DNA of 64,000 bases from Erwinia aphidicola. GTDB taxonomy: Bacteria > Pseudomonadota > Gammaproteobacteria > Enterobacterales > Enterobacteriaceae. Numbering within the stretch: the stretch's first letter is position 1; each line of letters starts with the position of its first letter. The stretch covers positions 1-64,000 of the forward strand of contig NZ_JACXBP010000007.1 in assembly GCF_014773485.1 (NCBI RefSeq), in the 5' to 3' direction. Below are positions 49,294 through 58,478 of this stretch, one piece after another. Both the position numbers and the translations under genes were made by a program. The notes under the pieces are model-generated. The model did not search any database, had not been told where the DNA came from, and was given only the letters and a program-made list of their open reading frames with translations.

Positions 49294-50523
49294 TTATATC
49301 CAGGCATGGCGCACCGGAAAGACACCGTTGAGGTAGTAGTTGCCGATGGCGTGAAACTTCCAGCGGATCGGGTCGTGCAGCGTATGGGTGCGCGCATTGC
49401 GCCAGTGGCGGTCAAGGTTATGCTCAGCGAGCGTGGCGCGGCTGCCGCCCCACTCCAGCAGCTTCTCACTGGCCCTCAGCGCCGCCTGGGTCGTCAGCAC
49501 TTTGGCCTCCGCCACCACGATGGAGGCGCGCGCCGCCGTGGCCGCATCCAGGCTGGCAGGGTCGACCTCATCGAGAAAGCGTGCCGCCCGGCGCAGCAGC
49601 GCATCCGCCGCGGCAATCTCGACCCACACGCGCCCGACGTCGGCCTGCAGGTGCGGGTCGTCGCTGTTGCGCTCCACTCCGGCATCCACCCACGGCCGGG
49701 AATGCTGGCGCACAAAGGCGCAGGCCTCATCAAAGGCGCCGCGGGCAATTCCGCCGTCGATAGCCGCCTGGATCAGCTGCGATACCGGGCCGCGCAGCGA
49801 CGGTTTATCGCTGGCGGGCGTGGGGATCACCAGCGCAGCCTCCACCGCCACCTCATCCAGATGGATAGTGCCGCTGGCGGTGGTGCGCTGCCCGATGCCG
49901 GACCAGTCATCAACGATCTCCAGCCCGGCGGAATCGCGGGGCATAAACGCCATCACCGGCTGGCCGCTGTCGTCGATAGCGGTGGTAACAATGATGTCGG
50001 CGAACAGTGCACCGGTGGAGTAGAACTTACTGCCGGAGAGCCGCAGCCCGCCTTCACGCTGCCGCAGCCGTGCCTGCACGTCCCGGGTGTGCCGGGTGTT
50101 CTTCTCCGGGCCACCGTTGCCTAAACGCTGCCCCTGCACTACGGCAGAAAACAGGCGCTGCTGCTGTGCGAAGGTACCCTCATCGCGCAGGAACTGAATC
50201 AGTCCGAAGTGGTTCTGCGGGATCTGCCCGAGGGACGGGTCGGCGGCCGAAATAATGCGGAATACTTCCGCCACGGTGCGGTAAGAGAGCCCGCCGCCGC
50301 CGAATTCGCGCGGCACGGAGATACTGCCGAGGCCGGAGCGGCTGAACAGCTCCAGCGCCTCCAGCGGGTAGATGCGTTCGCGGTCACGAGTGGCGGCATC
50401 GCGCAGCGCCAGATCGGCCACCGCACGCGCGGCGCAGAGCGCCAGCTCATCGCTGAGGATCACCCTGGCCGGAGGATTTTCTGGGCGTGTAAGTGCCGCA
50501 GTTTGTTGCGCTGACTGGCTCAT
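49294..50523 (-). CDS. SfnB/DszC-like flavin-dependent acyl-CoA dehydrogenase-fold monooxygenase (copy 1)
   Basis: A 409-residue paralogue of the downstream gene, with the same order of blocks: GLGSISVPREFGGGGLSY, SLGQIPQNHFGLIQFLRDEG, GSKFYSTGALFADII, DDWSGIGQRTTASGTIHLDE and the C-terminal NLDRHWRNARTHTLHDP. It is the first gene of a six-gene leftward operon (two SfnB-like, one SnaA-like, binding protein, ATPase, permease). The family is best known from dimethyl sulfone (SfnB) and dibenzothiophene (DszC) oxidation. The exact substrate is not predictable. The upstream 170 bases are AT-rich, as in sulfur-regulated (CysB/Cbl) promoters. Confidence 0.88.
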   Translation of the reverse strand: MSQSAQQTAALTRPENPPARVILSDELALCAARAVADLALRDAATRDRERIYPLEALELFSRSGLGSISVPREFGGGGLSYRTVAEVFRIISAADPSLGQIPQNHFGLIQFLRDEGTFAQQQRLFSAVVQGQRLGNGGPEKNTRHTRDVQARLRQREGGLRLSGSKFYSTGALFADIIVTTAIDDSGQPVMAFMPRDSAGLEIVDDWSGIGQRTTASGTIHLDEVAVEAALVIPTPASDKPSLRGPVSQLIQAAIDGGIARGAFDEACAFVRQHSRPWVDAGVERNSDDPHLQADVGRVWVEIAAADALLRRAARFLDEVDPASLDAATAARASIVVAEAKVLTTQAALRASEKLLEWGGSRATLAEHNLDRHWRNARTHTLHDPIRWKFHAIGNYYLNGVFPVRHAWI

Positions 50524-50934
50524 GATTTCCCTTAATTAACAGGCAAAGCGATGCCGGATGGCACAGGCCATCAGCAACAGGATTTGTCGAATTTAATTAA
50601 TATAATCAGAGCGATAATAATTAGTAAAGCGCCACAATTATGACAAATATGGCGTTTGATTGCTGATATTCAGCTAAGGGAACTCACTGTATCGGGTTGA
50701 CCGAAAAAGAAGGTCAACCCCTACGGAAATAACCGTCCGACACATCAATCGTAGGGGCCGACCGCTGTTCTGGTCGGCCCTTATATAAACGGGCTGACCG
50801 AAAAAGAGGGTCAGCCCCTACGGGTAACAATCATCGGGCACATCAACCGCAGGGGCCGACCGCTGTTCTGGTCGGCCCTTAATTTTCCCTACCGCCCCAT
50901 TGACTTAATCTGTATACATCGTACATTTACCGCC
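50524..50934. other. Intergenic region with sulfur-operon promoter side and palindromes
   Basis: About 411 bases. The left 170 are AT-rich and hold the leftward promoter region; no single -35/-10 stands out. The right part is filled by two tandem 97-bp units (50693-50886). No gene was seen. Confidence 0.5.
50693..50886. repeat. Two tandem 97-bp units with paired palindromes
   Basis: Unit 1 (50693-50789) and unit 2 (50790-50886) each contain GGG(T/C)TGACC-loop-GGTCA(A/G)CCC then CTACGG, and about 35 bases on GGGGCCGACCGCTGTTCTGG with TCGGCCC. Together they add four palindrome copies. Confidence 0.85.
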
Positions 50935-51906
50935 ATGCACACTTTCCTGATTATCGTCCCCGATGGGGGCATGCTGTTTGAATCCGCAGGCGTCGCCGAC
51001 ATTCTGATGCAGGCTAACCGCCAGCGCGCGCACGCCGACGCTTTTTATCACATCACCGTGGCCACCACGCAGCCGCACCGGGTGATCCACGGCCAGTCCG
51101 GGCTGAACCTGCTGGCCGACCAGCGCCTGCTCGATCTCGACCCGGGTGAGCAGCGCGATACCATAATGGTGACCGGGCGCGGATTAACCGAGGAGGAAAA
51201 TGCCGGGGTAGCTGACTGGCTGCGCCTGGCGGCACCGCACGCCGGGCGCGTGACATCCGTGTGCGGCGGCGCGATGCTGCTGGCGCAGGCGGGCCTGCTG
51301 GAAGGACGGCGTGCCACCACCCACTGGCGGCTGATGGAGGCCCTGCAAACCCGCTTCCCGAACGTCAGCGTGCAAAATGGCCCGCTGTACGTGCAGGATG
51401 GCACGGTCTGGACCTCCGGCGGGGTCAGCTCCGGTTTTGACCTTACGCTGGCGCTGGTGGAAGACGACCTCGGATTTGACCTGGCGCGCTGCGTAGCGCA
51501 GGACCTGGTGATGTATCTGCGCCGCCCCGGCGGCCAGGCCCAGTTCAGCCGCTACCTGCTGAACCAGGCCGCCGATGGCCCGATTGCCGGGCTGCAAAGC
51601 TGGATGGCGGCTAACCTGAAAGCAGATCTGTCGGTGCAGAGCCTGGCAGAACGGGTGGCAATGAGCCCGCGCAACTTCACCCGGGTATTTACCCGTGAAA
51701 CCGCCATCAGCCCGGCAAAGTATGTTGAGGAGCTGCGTTTAAGCGCGGCACGTCAGCGGCTGGAGCAGACCCGCGACGGCGTTGAACAGATTGCCTGCCT
51801 GTGTGGCTTTGGCAGCGCGCTCAATCTGCGCCGGGTGATGGAGCGCAATCTGCACCTCACGCCGGGTGAATACCGTCAGCGCTTCGCCATGCGCACAATG
51901 GCGTAA
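50935..51906 (+). CDS. GlxA-family regulator (DJ-1/PfpI domain plus AraC HTH)
   Basis: A 323-residue regulator. The N-terminal class I glutamine amidotransferase-like domain (about 1-190) includes SVCGGAMLLAQAGLLEGRRA with the DJ-1-type Cys and TTHW after it. The C-terminal AraC-type double helix-turn-helix (about 220-320) reads LAERVAMSPRNFTRVFTRET, AISPAKYVEELRLSAARQRL and IACLCGFGSALNLRRVMERN. It is divergent from the organosulfur operon and 78 bases before the GAPDH gene. Such proteins activate quaternary amine or other catabolic genes. No ribosome-binding site is evident before ATG 50935. Confidence 0.9.
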   Translation: MHTFLIIVPDGGMLFESAGVADILMQANRQRAHADAFYHITVATTQPHRVIHGQSGLNLLADQRLLDLDPGEQRDTIMVTGRGLTEEENAGVADWLRLAAPHAGRVTSVCGGAMLLAQAGLLEGRRATTHWRLMEALQTRFPNVSVQNGPLYVQDGTVWTSGGVSSGFDLTLALVEDDLGFDLARCVAQDLVMYLRRPGGQAQFSRYLLNQAADGPIAGLQSWMAANLKADLSVQSLAERVAMSPRNFTRVFTRETAISPAKYVEELRLSAARQRLEQTRDGVEQIACLCGFGSALNLRRVMERNLHLTPGEYRQRFAMRTMA

Positions 51907-51983
51907 ATTGATCTAAATTTGTCATTTACGCCATTCAGAAGCCAGTCCAGACTGAACTCATTACTCATAATAAGGAGTTCACC

Positions 51984-52994
51984 ATGGTAAACATCGGTAT
52001 TAACGGCTTCGGCAGAATCGGACGTAACGTGCTGCGCGCCGCCCTTGGGCGCAGTGATTTTCAGGTAGTGGCGATCAACGACCTCACCGACAGTAAAACC
52101 CTCGCCCACCTGCTGAAATATGACTCGCTCTCCGGCACGCTGCCCGTCCCTGTGGAAGCGGGCGACGGCGAACTGTGGGTTGACGGCCAACGTATTCAGG
52201 TCTTTTCCCAGCGCGACCCGGCGACCATTCCGTGGAGCAGCGCCGCAGTGGATATCGTGATCGAGGCTACCGGTTTCTTCACCGATAAAGCGCAGGCCGA
52301 AGTGCATATCACCCACGGCGGCGCCAAACGGGTGATCATCTCTGCCCCGGCAAAAGGCGACGACCTCACTATCGTAATGGGCGTTAACCACCAGCAGTAC
52401 GATCCGGCGCTGCATAAAGTGGTCAGTAACGGCAGCTGTACCACCAATGGGCTGGCCCCGGCGGCGCAGGTACTGCATCAGCACTTCGGCATTAAGCACG
52501 GACTGATGAACACCACGCACGCCTACACGAATAGCCAGGCCCTGCACGACCAGCCAGAGAAAGATCTGCGCGGCGCGCGTGCCGCCGCCGAGTCCATCGT
52601 CCCCTATTCCAGCGGCGCTGCGAAGGCGATTGGCAAGGTGATCCCGGAACTTGATGGCCGCATGACCGGCTACTCGCTGCGCGTCCCGGTGCCGGTGGTG
52701 TCGATCGTTGACCTGACGGTGAATCTGGATCGTGACGTGACGGTGGAGGAAGTCAATGCCGCATTCCGCCAGGCGGCGGAGTCCGGCCCGCTCAAAGATA
52801 TTCTCGGCTACAGCGAGGAGCCGCTGGTCTCCAGCGACTATCGCGGCGACGCGCGTTCCTCGGTAATTGACGCCCTCTCAACGCTGGTGATTGGGGGCAA
52901 CATGGTGAAAATCCTCGCCTGGTACGACAACGAATGGGGCTTCTCTAATCGCCTTGTTGACCTCGCGCTGCTGATGGAACAGCGCGGCCTGTAG
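51984..52994 (+). CDS. Type I glyceraldehyde-3-phosphate dehydrogenase, GapC-like
   Basis: A 336-residue NAD-dependent GAPDH. The nucleotide fold starts VNIGINGFGRIGRNVLRAAL, NDLTDSKTLAHLLKYDS is the NAD-preferring segment, and the catalytic residues are Cys in SNGSCTTN and His in NTTHAYTN. The S-loop reads DLRGARAAAESIVPYSSGAA. It differs from the main E. coli GapA and looks more like GapC/Gram-positive-type enzymes, so it is likely a second isoenzyme. AAGGAG lies shortly before the ATG and a strong terminator follows. Confidence 0.9.
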   Translation: MVNIGINGFGRIGRNVLRAALGRSDFQVVAINDLTDSKTLAHLLKYDSLSGTLPVPVEAGDGELWVDGQRIQVFSQRDPATIPWSSAAVDIVIEATGFFTDKAQAEVHITHGGAKRVIISAPAKGDDLTIVMGVNHQQYDPALHKVVSNGSCTTNGLAPAAQVLHQHFGIKHGLMNTTHAYTNSQALHDQPEKDLRGARAAAESIVPYSSGAAKAIGKVIPELDGRMTGYSLRVPVPVVSIVDLTVNLDRDVTVEEVNAAFRQAAESGPLKDILGYSEEPLVSSDYRGDARSSVIDALSTLVIGGNMVKILAWYDNEWGFSNRLVDLALLMEQRGL

Positions 52995-53010
52995 CCCCAA
53001 CAGCATAACT

Positions 53011-53039
53011 AAGAGCATCATAATGATGCTCTTTTTTTT
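53011..53039 (+). terminator. Intrinsic terminator after the GAPDH gene
   Basis: AAGAGCATCA / TGATGCTCTT with a TAA-type loop, followed by a run of eight Ts. Confidence 0.92.
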
Positions 53040-53095
53040 CTTAAGCTTCATGGTGGTATGATGCCTGCGCCGCTGAACACTCCATGGAGTCATTA

Positions 53096-54112
53096 ATGTC
53101 CACACTGCGTTTGCTGTTATCCGATTCTTACGATCCCTGGTTTAACCTGGCGGTCGAGGAGTGCATTTTTCGCCAGATGCCCGCCACCCAGCGCGTACTG
53201 TTCCTGTGGCGCAATGCCGAAACCGTGGTGATTGGCCGCTCGCAGAACCCGTGGAAAGAGTGCAACACGCGCAGAATGGAAGAGGACAATATTCGCCTGG
53301 CGCGGCGCAGCAGCGGCGGTGGCGCGGTGTTTCATGACCTCGGCAACTGCTGCTTTACCTTTATGGCTGGCAAGCCGGAGTACGATAAAAGCGTATCAAC
53401 GGCGATTATTCTCAACGCGCTTAACGCGCTGGGTATTCCGGCGGAAGCATCAGGGCGCAACGATCTGGTGGTGAATACCGCCGACGGGCTGCGTAAAATT
53501 TCTGGCTCTGCCTATCATGAGACCCACGATCGCGGCTTCCACCACGGCACCATCCTGCTTAATGCTGACCTGTCCCGGCTGGCAGACTACCTCAACCCGG
53601 ATGTGAAAAAACTGCAGGCCAAGGGCATTACCTCGGTGCGCTCGCGCGTGGCGAACCTGGAAGAGCTGGTGCCCGGGATTAGCTTTGAGCAGATCTGTGG
53701 CGCGGTAACGCAGGCATTCTTTAGCCACTTTGCCGGGCAGTGCCAGCCGGAGATTATTTCACCGAGCGCACTGCCCGACCTGCCGGGCTTTAAAGAGCAG
53801 TTTGCTAAGCAGAGCAGCTGGCAGTGGAATTTTGGTCAGGCTCCGCACTTCCAGCACCTGCTGGATACGCGTTTTAGCTGGGGCGGCGTGGAGATCCACT
53901 TTGACGTTGAGCGCGGCAAGATTAGCCGCTGCCAGATATTTAGCGACAGCCTGAACCCGGCGCCGTTAGAGCAGCTGGCACAGAATTTACACGGCGTGGA
54001 GTATCGACCGCAGGCGCTCGGCCAGCAGGTGGCGTTGCTGACAGCGGCGTTTCCCAACCAGCAGACAGAGTTGACACAGCTGCAGGCGTGGCTGGTCAGC
54101 AGCGTTAGATAA
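53096..54112 (+). CDS. lplA: Lipoate-protein ligase A
   Basis: A 338-residue ligase, exactly the E. coli LplA length. It activates lipoate with ATP and attaches it to E2 subunits and the glycine cleavage H protein. Family motifs are [20 protein letters not shown], the lipoate-binding [15 protein letters not shown], and [20 protein letters not shown] with the catalytic Lys, followed by [23 protein letters not shown] 53096 is preceded by GGAG at seven bases; an in-frame ATG at 53084 has no such site. Monocistronic, converging on the guanidine operon with a palindrome between. Confidence 0.95.
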   Translation: MSTLRLLLSDSYDPWFNLAVEECIFRQMPATQRVLFLWRNAETVVIGRSQNPWKECNTRRMEEDNIRLARRSSGGGAVFHDLGNCCFTFMAGKPEYDKSVSTAIILNALNALGIPAEASGRNDLVVNTADGLRKISGSAYHETHDRGFHHGTILLNADLSRLADYLNPDVKKLQAKGITSVRSRVANLEELVPGISFEQICGAVTQAFFSHFAGQCQPEIISPSALPDLPGFKEQFAKQSSWQWNFGQAPHFQHLLDTRFSWGGVEIHFDVERGKISRCQIFSDSLNPAPLEQLAQNLHGVEYRPQALGQQVALLTAAFPNQQTELTQLQAWLVSSVR

Positions 54113-54115
54113 ACC

Positions 54116-54143
54116 GGGCGGACCGCAAAAGAAGGTCCGCCCC
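54116..54143. repeat. Dispersed palindrome between lplA and the carboxylase gene
   Basis: GGGCGGACC, a loop of nine bases, GGTCCGCCC. It is the only structure in the 44-base gap between the converging genes and may act as a bidirectional terminator or mRNA stabiliser. Confidence 0.75.
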
Positions 54144-54156
54144 TTGCAGGATAATG

Positions 54157-57100
54157 TTAACTTTCCAGCACCACCACGCACTGGCCGGCGCGCACCGCGC
54201 AACCGGGCTGGACGCGCACCTCGCTGACAATACCGTCGCAAGGCGCCAGCAGCGGGATCTCCATCTTCATTGCCTCGATAATCACCAGCACGTCGCCCTG
54301 CTTTACCGCATCGCCCGGCTGGAACTTCACCTGCCACAGATTGCCGGCAATCGCGCTCTCTACCGCCTGCTGCCCGGCCTGCAGCGGCTCGTCATCCGGC
54401 GCCGCGCTTGCCTCCTCCTGGCTGTCGAAGTGCGCCTGACCGCTGGCGATCCAGCGCTCGCGCTCGGCGTTAAAGGCCGACTGCTGGTGCGTACGAAATG
54501 CCTCAATGCCCCCACTTTCGCGCTGTAAAAACTGCTGATAGTCGGCCAGCGCCAGCTCGGTGTGCTCAATGCGCAGCGGATAGCGCCCCAGCGGAAAATC
54601 ACGGCGGATAACCTGCAGCTCGTCGGCGGAAACCGGATAGAACTTTATCTGGTCGAAGAAGCGCAGCAGCCAAGGTTTGCCGTTGAAATCGGCGACCTCA
54701 CGATAGCGGTTCCACATCTGCAGCGTCCGCCCCACAAACTGATAGCCACCCGGCCCCTCCATGCCATAAACGCACAGATACGCCCCGCCGATCCCCACCG
54801 AGTTCTCCGCAGTCCAGGTGCGCGCCGGATTATACTTGGTGGTGACCAGCCGGTGGCGCGGATCGAGCGGCGTAGCGACCGGAGCGCCAAGGTAGACATC
54901 GCCCAGCCCCATGACCAGATAGCTGGCGGCAAACACCGTTTTGTAGACCTCATCAATATCCGCCAGGTCGTTGATGCGGCGAATAAACTCAAGGTTACTC
55001 GGGCACCAGGGCGCATCGCGGCGCACGGTGGTCATATATTTATCAATCGCCAGCTGGCAGGCGGGGTCATCCCACGACAGCGGCAGGTAAACCACGCGCG
55101 ACGGCACGCGCAGATCCTGCTGCGCGCATACCGTTTGCCACAGCCGACCGACCGTTGCCAGCAGCTCGCTCAGCGGCAGCGCTTCAGGGCGATAGTGAAC
55201 CTGCAGCGAGCGGATGCCGGGCGTCAGGTCGATGACTGCCGGATGGTTAATGGCCTCCAGCGCCTGCATTAGCGCATGAGCGCGAAAACGCAGCACCAGG
55301 TTCAGCTCCGGCGCGCCAATCTCCAGCAGCAGATGGGTATCACCGCTCAGCCGCGCGACCAGCTGCGTATCACCCGTGCCGCACTCCAGCACCACCGGGG
55401 AATTCAGCGGCACAGGCTGCCAGACGGAATCAACCGGCGCCAGCGCCTGCAGCTCCGCCTCACGCTCTGCGGCCAGCTGGCGGGCGGTCGCCACGTCCAC
55501 CGCGACAAACTTCAGGCGATCGCCCGCTTTCAGCTGCCCGACCTGCCAGAGATCGGCCTCAATCACCGTCACCGGGCAGACAAATCCGCCAAGGCTCGGG
55601 CCGTCGCGCCCGAGGATCACCGGCATATCCCCGGTGAAATCCACCGCGCCGACCGCATACGGATTATCGTGGATATTCGAGGGGTGCAGCCCGGCCTCGC
55701 CGCCGCTGTCGCGCACCCACTGCGGTTTTGGCCCAATCAGCCGCACCCCGGTGCGGCTGGAGTTGAAATGCACCTGCCACTCGGTGGCGAAAAACGTCTC
55801 AATGTAGCCGGCAGTGAAATACTCTGGCGCAGCGTGCGGGCCGTAGATAACCCGCAGCTCGCGCAGCGCTGGCAGATCGCTGCACAGCGCGTCAGGCAGT
55901 GCCTCCCCGGCGCGGGCATCGCGCAGTTCGCTCAGATGCAACACGTCGCCCGTACGCAGCGCGCGCCCCGCATGGCCGCCGAACTGCCCGAGGGTAAAGG
56001 TGCTTTTACTGCCGAGGTACTCCGGCACCGCGATCCCGCCGCGCAGGCAGAGATAGCTGCGCACGCCGCGGCCAGCGATGGTGCCGAAAGTTAAGGTGCT
56101 GCCTGCCGCGATCGCGAAGGTCTGATTCATCGCCAGCGGCTGGCCGTCAAGCGTGAGCGGGATCGCCGCCCCCGTCACCACCGCCACGCTGGCCGTATTG
56201 AAGCGCAGCGTCGGGCCGCTCATGGTGATCTCCAGCGCGGCCGCCGTCGGGTCGTTATCCAGCAGGCGGTTGCCCAGGCGTAAAGCGCGGTCGTCCATCG
56301 GGCCGGACGGCGGCACGCCCACCGCCCAGTAGCCAAGGCGGCCCGGGAAGTCCTGCACGGTGGTTTGCGTTCCGGCGCTCAGCACCTCAACGGTGGTGGC
56401 GCGGTAGTGCAGCTTCTCAAGGCAACGCGTCCACGGCGAGCCGCTGGTGAACGGCTGCGACGCGAGGATCTGCTGCAGGTACTGGCGGTTAGTCTCAACG
56501 CCGTACAGGCGGGTTTCTCCCAGAGCCTGGCTGAGCGCTGCTGTCGCCTGTTCGCGGCTGGCTGCAAAGGCAATAACCTTCGCCAGCAGCGGGTCGAAGA
56601 ATGGCGGGATCTCACAGCCGGACTCTACCCAGCGGTCAATGCGCAGACGTTTGCCGTCGGCGGGTGGGAAAAACACCTCGGTCAGCAGACCGGGCGACGG
56701 TTGAAACTGGCGGCCAGGGTCTTCGGCGTAAACGCGCGCCTGAATCGCATGGCCCTGCGGTGACAGTGTCACGCCAAGCTCTGCCAGCGGCGGCAAATCC
56801 CCCGCCGCAAGGGCGATCATCCAGCGCACCAGATCCACGCCCCATACCTGTTCGGTGACGCCGTGCTCTACCTGAAGACGGGTATTAACCTCGAGGAAGT
56901 AAAACTGTTCGGCGGCGCTGTCGTAGACAAACTCAACGGTTCCGGCGCTGCGGTAGCTGACCGCCTTCGCCAGTTTGATGGCGGCGGCACAGAGCGCATC
57001 GGCCATGCCCTCTGGCAGATTGGCTGCCGGCGTCTCTTCAATCACCTTCTGGTTGCGGCGCTGCACCGAGCAGTCGCGCACGCCGAGCGCAATCACCTCG

Positions 57101-57753
57101 CCCTGGCCGTCACCAAAAATCTGCACCTCAAGGTGGCGGGCGCGCTCGATAAACTTCTCGATAAACACGCCCGCATCACTAAAGTTATTCTGTCCGAGGC
57201 GCTTAACCGCTTCAAACGCTTCGCTCAGTTCAGCAGCGCTGTAGCAAACGCGCATGCCGATGCCGCCCCCGCCTGCGGTGCTTTTCAGCATCACCGGATA
57301 GCCGACCTGTTCGGCGGCCATCAGCGCAGCGCCAACACTCTCCAGCAGCTCCGTTCCCTCCAGCAGCGGTACCTGATGCTGTTTCGCCAGCGCACGCGCG
57401 GTGTGCTTCAGGCCGAAGAGGCGCAGCTGCTGCGGCGTCGGGCCGATAAAGGCGATGCCGGCGGATTCACAGGCTTCGGCGAAGGCGGCGTTTTCGGAGA
57501 GAAAACCGTAGCCGGGATGGATAGCGTCTGCCGCGCTGGCGCGTGCCGCCGCAAGGATCTTCTCCACCACCAGATAAGTGTTGGCCGCCGGGCCATCGCC
57601 AAGGCTGACCGCTTCATCGGCCTCGCGGATGTGCAGGCTACTGGCATCGGCTTCGGCAAACACCGCCACGCCGCTGACGTTCATTTCGCGCAGCGAGCGC
57701 AGGATCCGGCTCGCAATCGCGCCACGGTTAGCAATCAGCAATTTTTTAAACAT
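54157..57753 (-). CDS. Guanidine carboxylase (urea carboxylase family), biotin-dependent
   Basis: A 1198-residue multidomain enzyme. Biotin carboxylase domain about 1-450 (FKKLLIANRGAIASRILRSL, STAGGGGIGMRV, LEVNTRLQVEHGVTE); carboxyltransferase domain about 460-1090 with the KipI/KipA-like halves (TTVQDFPGRLGYWAVGVPPS, VYLPLSWDDPACQLAIDKYM); and a biotinyl-carrier domain at the end with the biotin Lys in IEAMKMEIP. Urea carboxylases found behind guanidine-I riboswitches have been shown to carboxylate guanidine. The riboswitch, the DUF1989 partners and the nitrogen-type promoter support that role here. It is the last of six genes; there is no allophanate hydrolase behind it. Confidence 0.92.
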   Translation of the reverse strand: MFKKLLIANRGAIASRILRSLREMNVSGVAVFAEADASSLHIREADEAVSLGDGPAANTYLVVEKILAAARASAADAIHPGYGFLSENAAFAEACESAGIAFIGPTPQQLRLFGLKHTARALAKQHQVPLLEGTELLESVGAALMAAEQVGYPVMLKSTAGGGGIGMRVCYSAAELSEAFEAVKRLGQNNFSDAGVFIEKFIERARHLEVQIFGDGQGEVIALGVRDCSVQRRNQKVIEETPAANLPEGMADALCAAAIKLAKAVSYRSAGTVEFVYDSAAEQFYFLEVNTRLQVEHGVTEQVWGVDLVRWMIALAAGDLPPLAELGVTLSPQGHAIQARVYAEDPGRQFQPSPGLLTEVFFPPADGKRLRIDRWVESGCEIPPFFDPLLAKVIAFAASREQATAALSQALGETRLYGVETNRQYLQQILASQPFTSGSPWTRCLEKLHYRATTVEVLSAGTQTTVQDFPGRLGYWAVGVPPSGPMDDRALRLGNRLLDNDPTAAALEITMSGPTLRFNTASVAVVTGAAIPLTLDGQPLAMNQTFAIAAGSTLTFGTIAGRGVRSYLCLRGGIAVPEYLGSKSTFTLGQFGGHAGRALRTGDVLHLSELRDARAGEALPDALCSDLPALRELRVIYGPHAAPEYFTAGYIETFFATEWQVHFNSSRTGVRLIGPKPQWVRDSGGEAGLHPSNIHDNPYAVGAVDFTGDMPVILGRDGPSLGGFVCPVTVIEADLWQVGQLKAGDRLKFVAVDVATARQLAAEREAELQALAPVDSVWQPVPLNSPVVLECGTGDTQLVARLSGDTHLLLEIGAPELNLVLRFRAHALMQALEAINHPAVIDLTPGIRSLQVHYRPEALPLSELLATVGRLWQTVCAQQDLRVPSRVVYLPLSWDDPACQLAIDKYMTTVRRDAPWCPSNLEFIRRINDLADIDEVYKTVFAASYLVMGLGDVYLGAPVATPLDPRHRLVTTKYNPARTWTAENSVGIGGAYLCVYGMEGPGGYQFVGRTLQMWNRYREVADFNGKPWLLRFFDQIKFYPVSADELQVIRRDFPLGRYPLRIEHTELALADYQQFLQRESGGIEAFRTHQQSAFNAERERWIASGQAHFDSQEEASAAPDDEPLQAGQQAVESAIAGNLWQVKFQPGDAVKQGDVLVIIEAMKMEIPLLAPCDGIVSEVRVQPGCAVRAGQCVVVLES

Positions 57754-57842
57754 AGGTCAGACTCACACCAGGGCGGGCCGTCCCGCCAGTCTTCAGGCCG
57801 CCCGGGGTCGTCCCCGGGGGAAATCTCAGGATTTTCGGCGGC

Positions 57843-58478
57843 TCAGTTCCACACCAGCACTTCGGCGGCGGTCGGGTTCCAGCCGTTACACGGGTTGTTA
57901 AGCTGCGGACAGTTGGAGATCAGCACAATCACGTCGCATTCGGCGCGCAGCTCAACATATTTCCCGGCGGCGGAGATACCGTCTGCAAAGGTCAGCCCGC
58001 CCTCCGGCGTCACCGGCACGTTCATAAAGAAGTTGATGTTGGCGGCGATGTCACGCTTGTGCAGGCGGCCATCGTGGATGCAGACGCAGAGGAAGTTATC
58101 GCGGCAGCTGTGCATGTAGCGCTTATCGGCGTGATAGCGTACGGTATTGCTCTCCTGGGCGCAGGCACCGCCAAGGGTGTCGTGGCGCCCGCAGGTGTCG
58201 GCAACAATGGTCAGCAGCGGGTTGCCAAGGTTGGAGTAAAGCACGCTGCCGCTGGTCAGGTAGGCGTTATTCTGGCGGCGCAGCGTGCGCTGGGCGTCAT
58301 AGCGCTCGCGCGGGTTGGCAGCGCTGTAAAACAGCGTATCAACGGCCTGATTGCCCTCCAGATCGTGCAGGCGCACGGTCTGCCCCTTCTTCACTTCAAA
58401 CAGATAGGGTTCACCCGCCGGAATGGTGTGGCGCAAAACGGCATCGCTGGCCTGCTTAGCGCTGGTAATTAAAGTCAT
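57843..58478 (-). CDS. Carboxyguanidine deiminase subunit (DUF1989, urea carboxylase-associated protein 2)
   Basis: A 211-residue DUF1989 protein. HTIPAGEPYLFEVKKGQTVR then LHDLEGNQAVDTLFYSA opens the domain; TCGRHDTLGGAC (Cys, His, Cys) is a likely zinc site; NINFFMNVPVTPEGGLTFAD and ECDVIVLISNCPQLNNPCNG close it. In the Pseudomonas guanidine pathway two such proteins (CgdA and CgdB) form an enzyme removing ammonia from carboxyguanidine. Its ATG shares a base with the TGA of the partner gene (TGATG), indicating coupled translation of equal amounts. Which is CgdA or CgdB I do not assign. Confidence 0.9.
   Translation of the reverse strand: MTLITSAKQASDAVLRHTIPAGEPYLFEVKKGQTVRLHDLEGNQAVDTLFYSAANPRERYDAQRTLRRQNNAYLTSGSVLYSNLGNPLLTIVADTCGRHDTLGGACAQESNTVRYHADKRYMHSCRDNFLCVCIHDGRLHKRDIAANINFFMNVPVTPEGGLTFADGISAAGKYVELRAECDVIVLISNCPQLNNPCNGWNPTAAEVLVWN

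Noticed and set aside
9744-50886. CRISPR arrays suggested by the tandem palindromic repeats
   Set aside because: Only two units per place, the whole unit is repeated without unique spacers, and no cas genes are present.
56863-58119. Long open frame (418 codons) on the plus strand opposite the guanidine carboxylase and DUF1989 genes
   Set aside because: It has no recognisable domain, crosses two well-supported genes and mirrors their codon structure; typical antisense shadow in GC-rich DNA.
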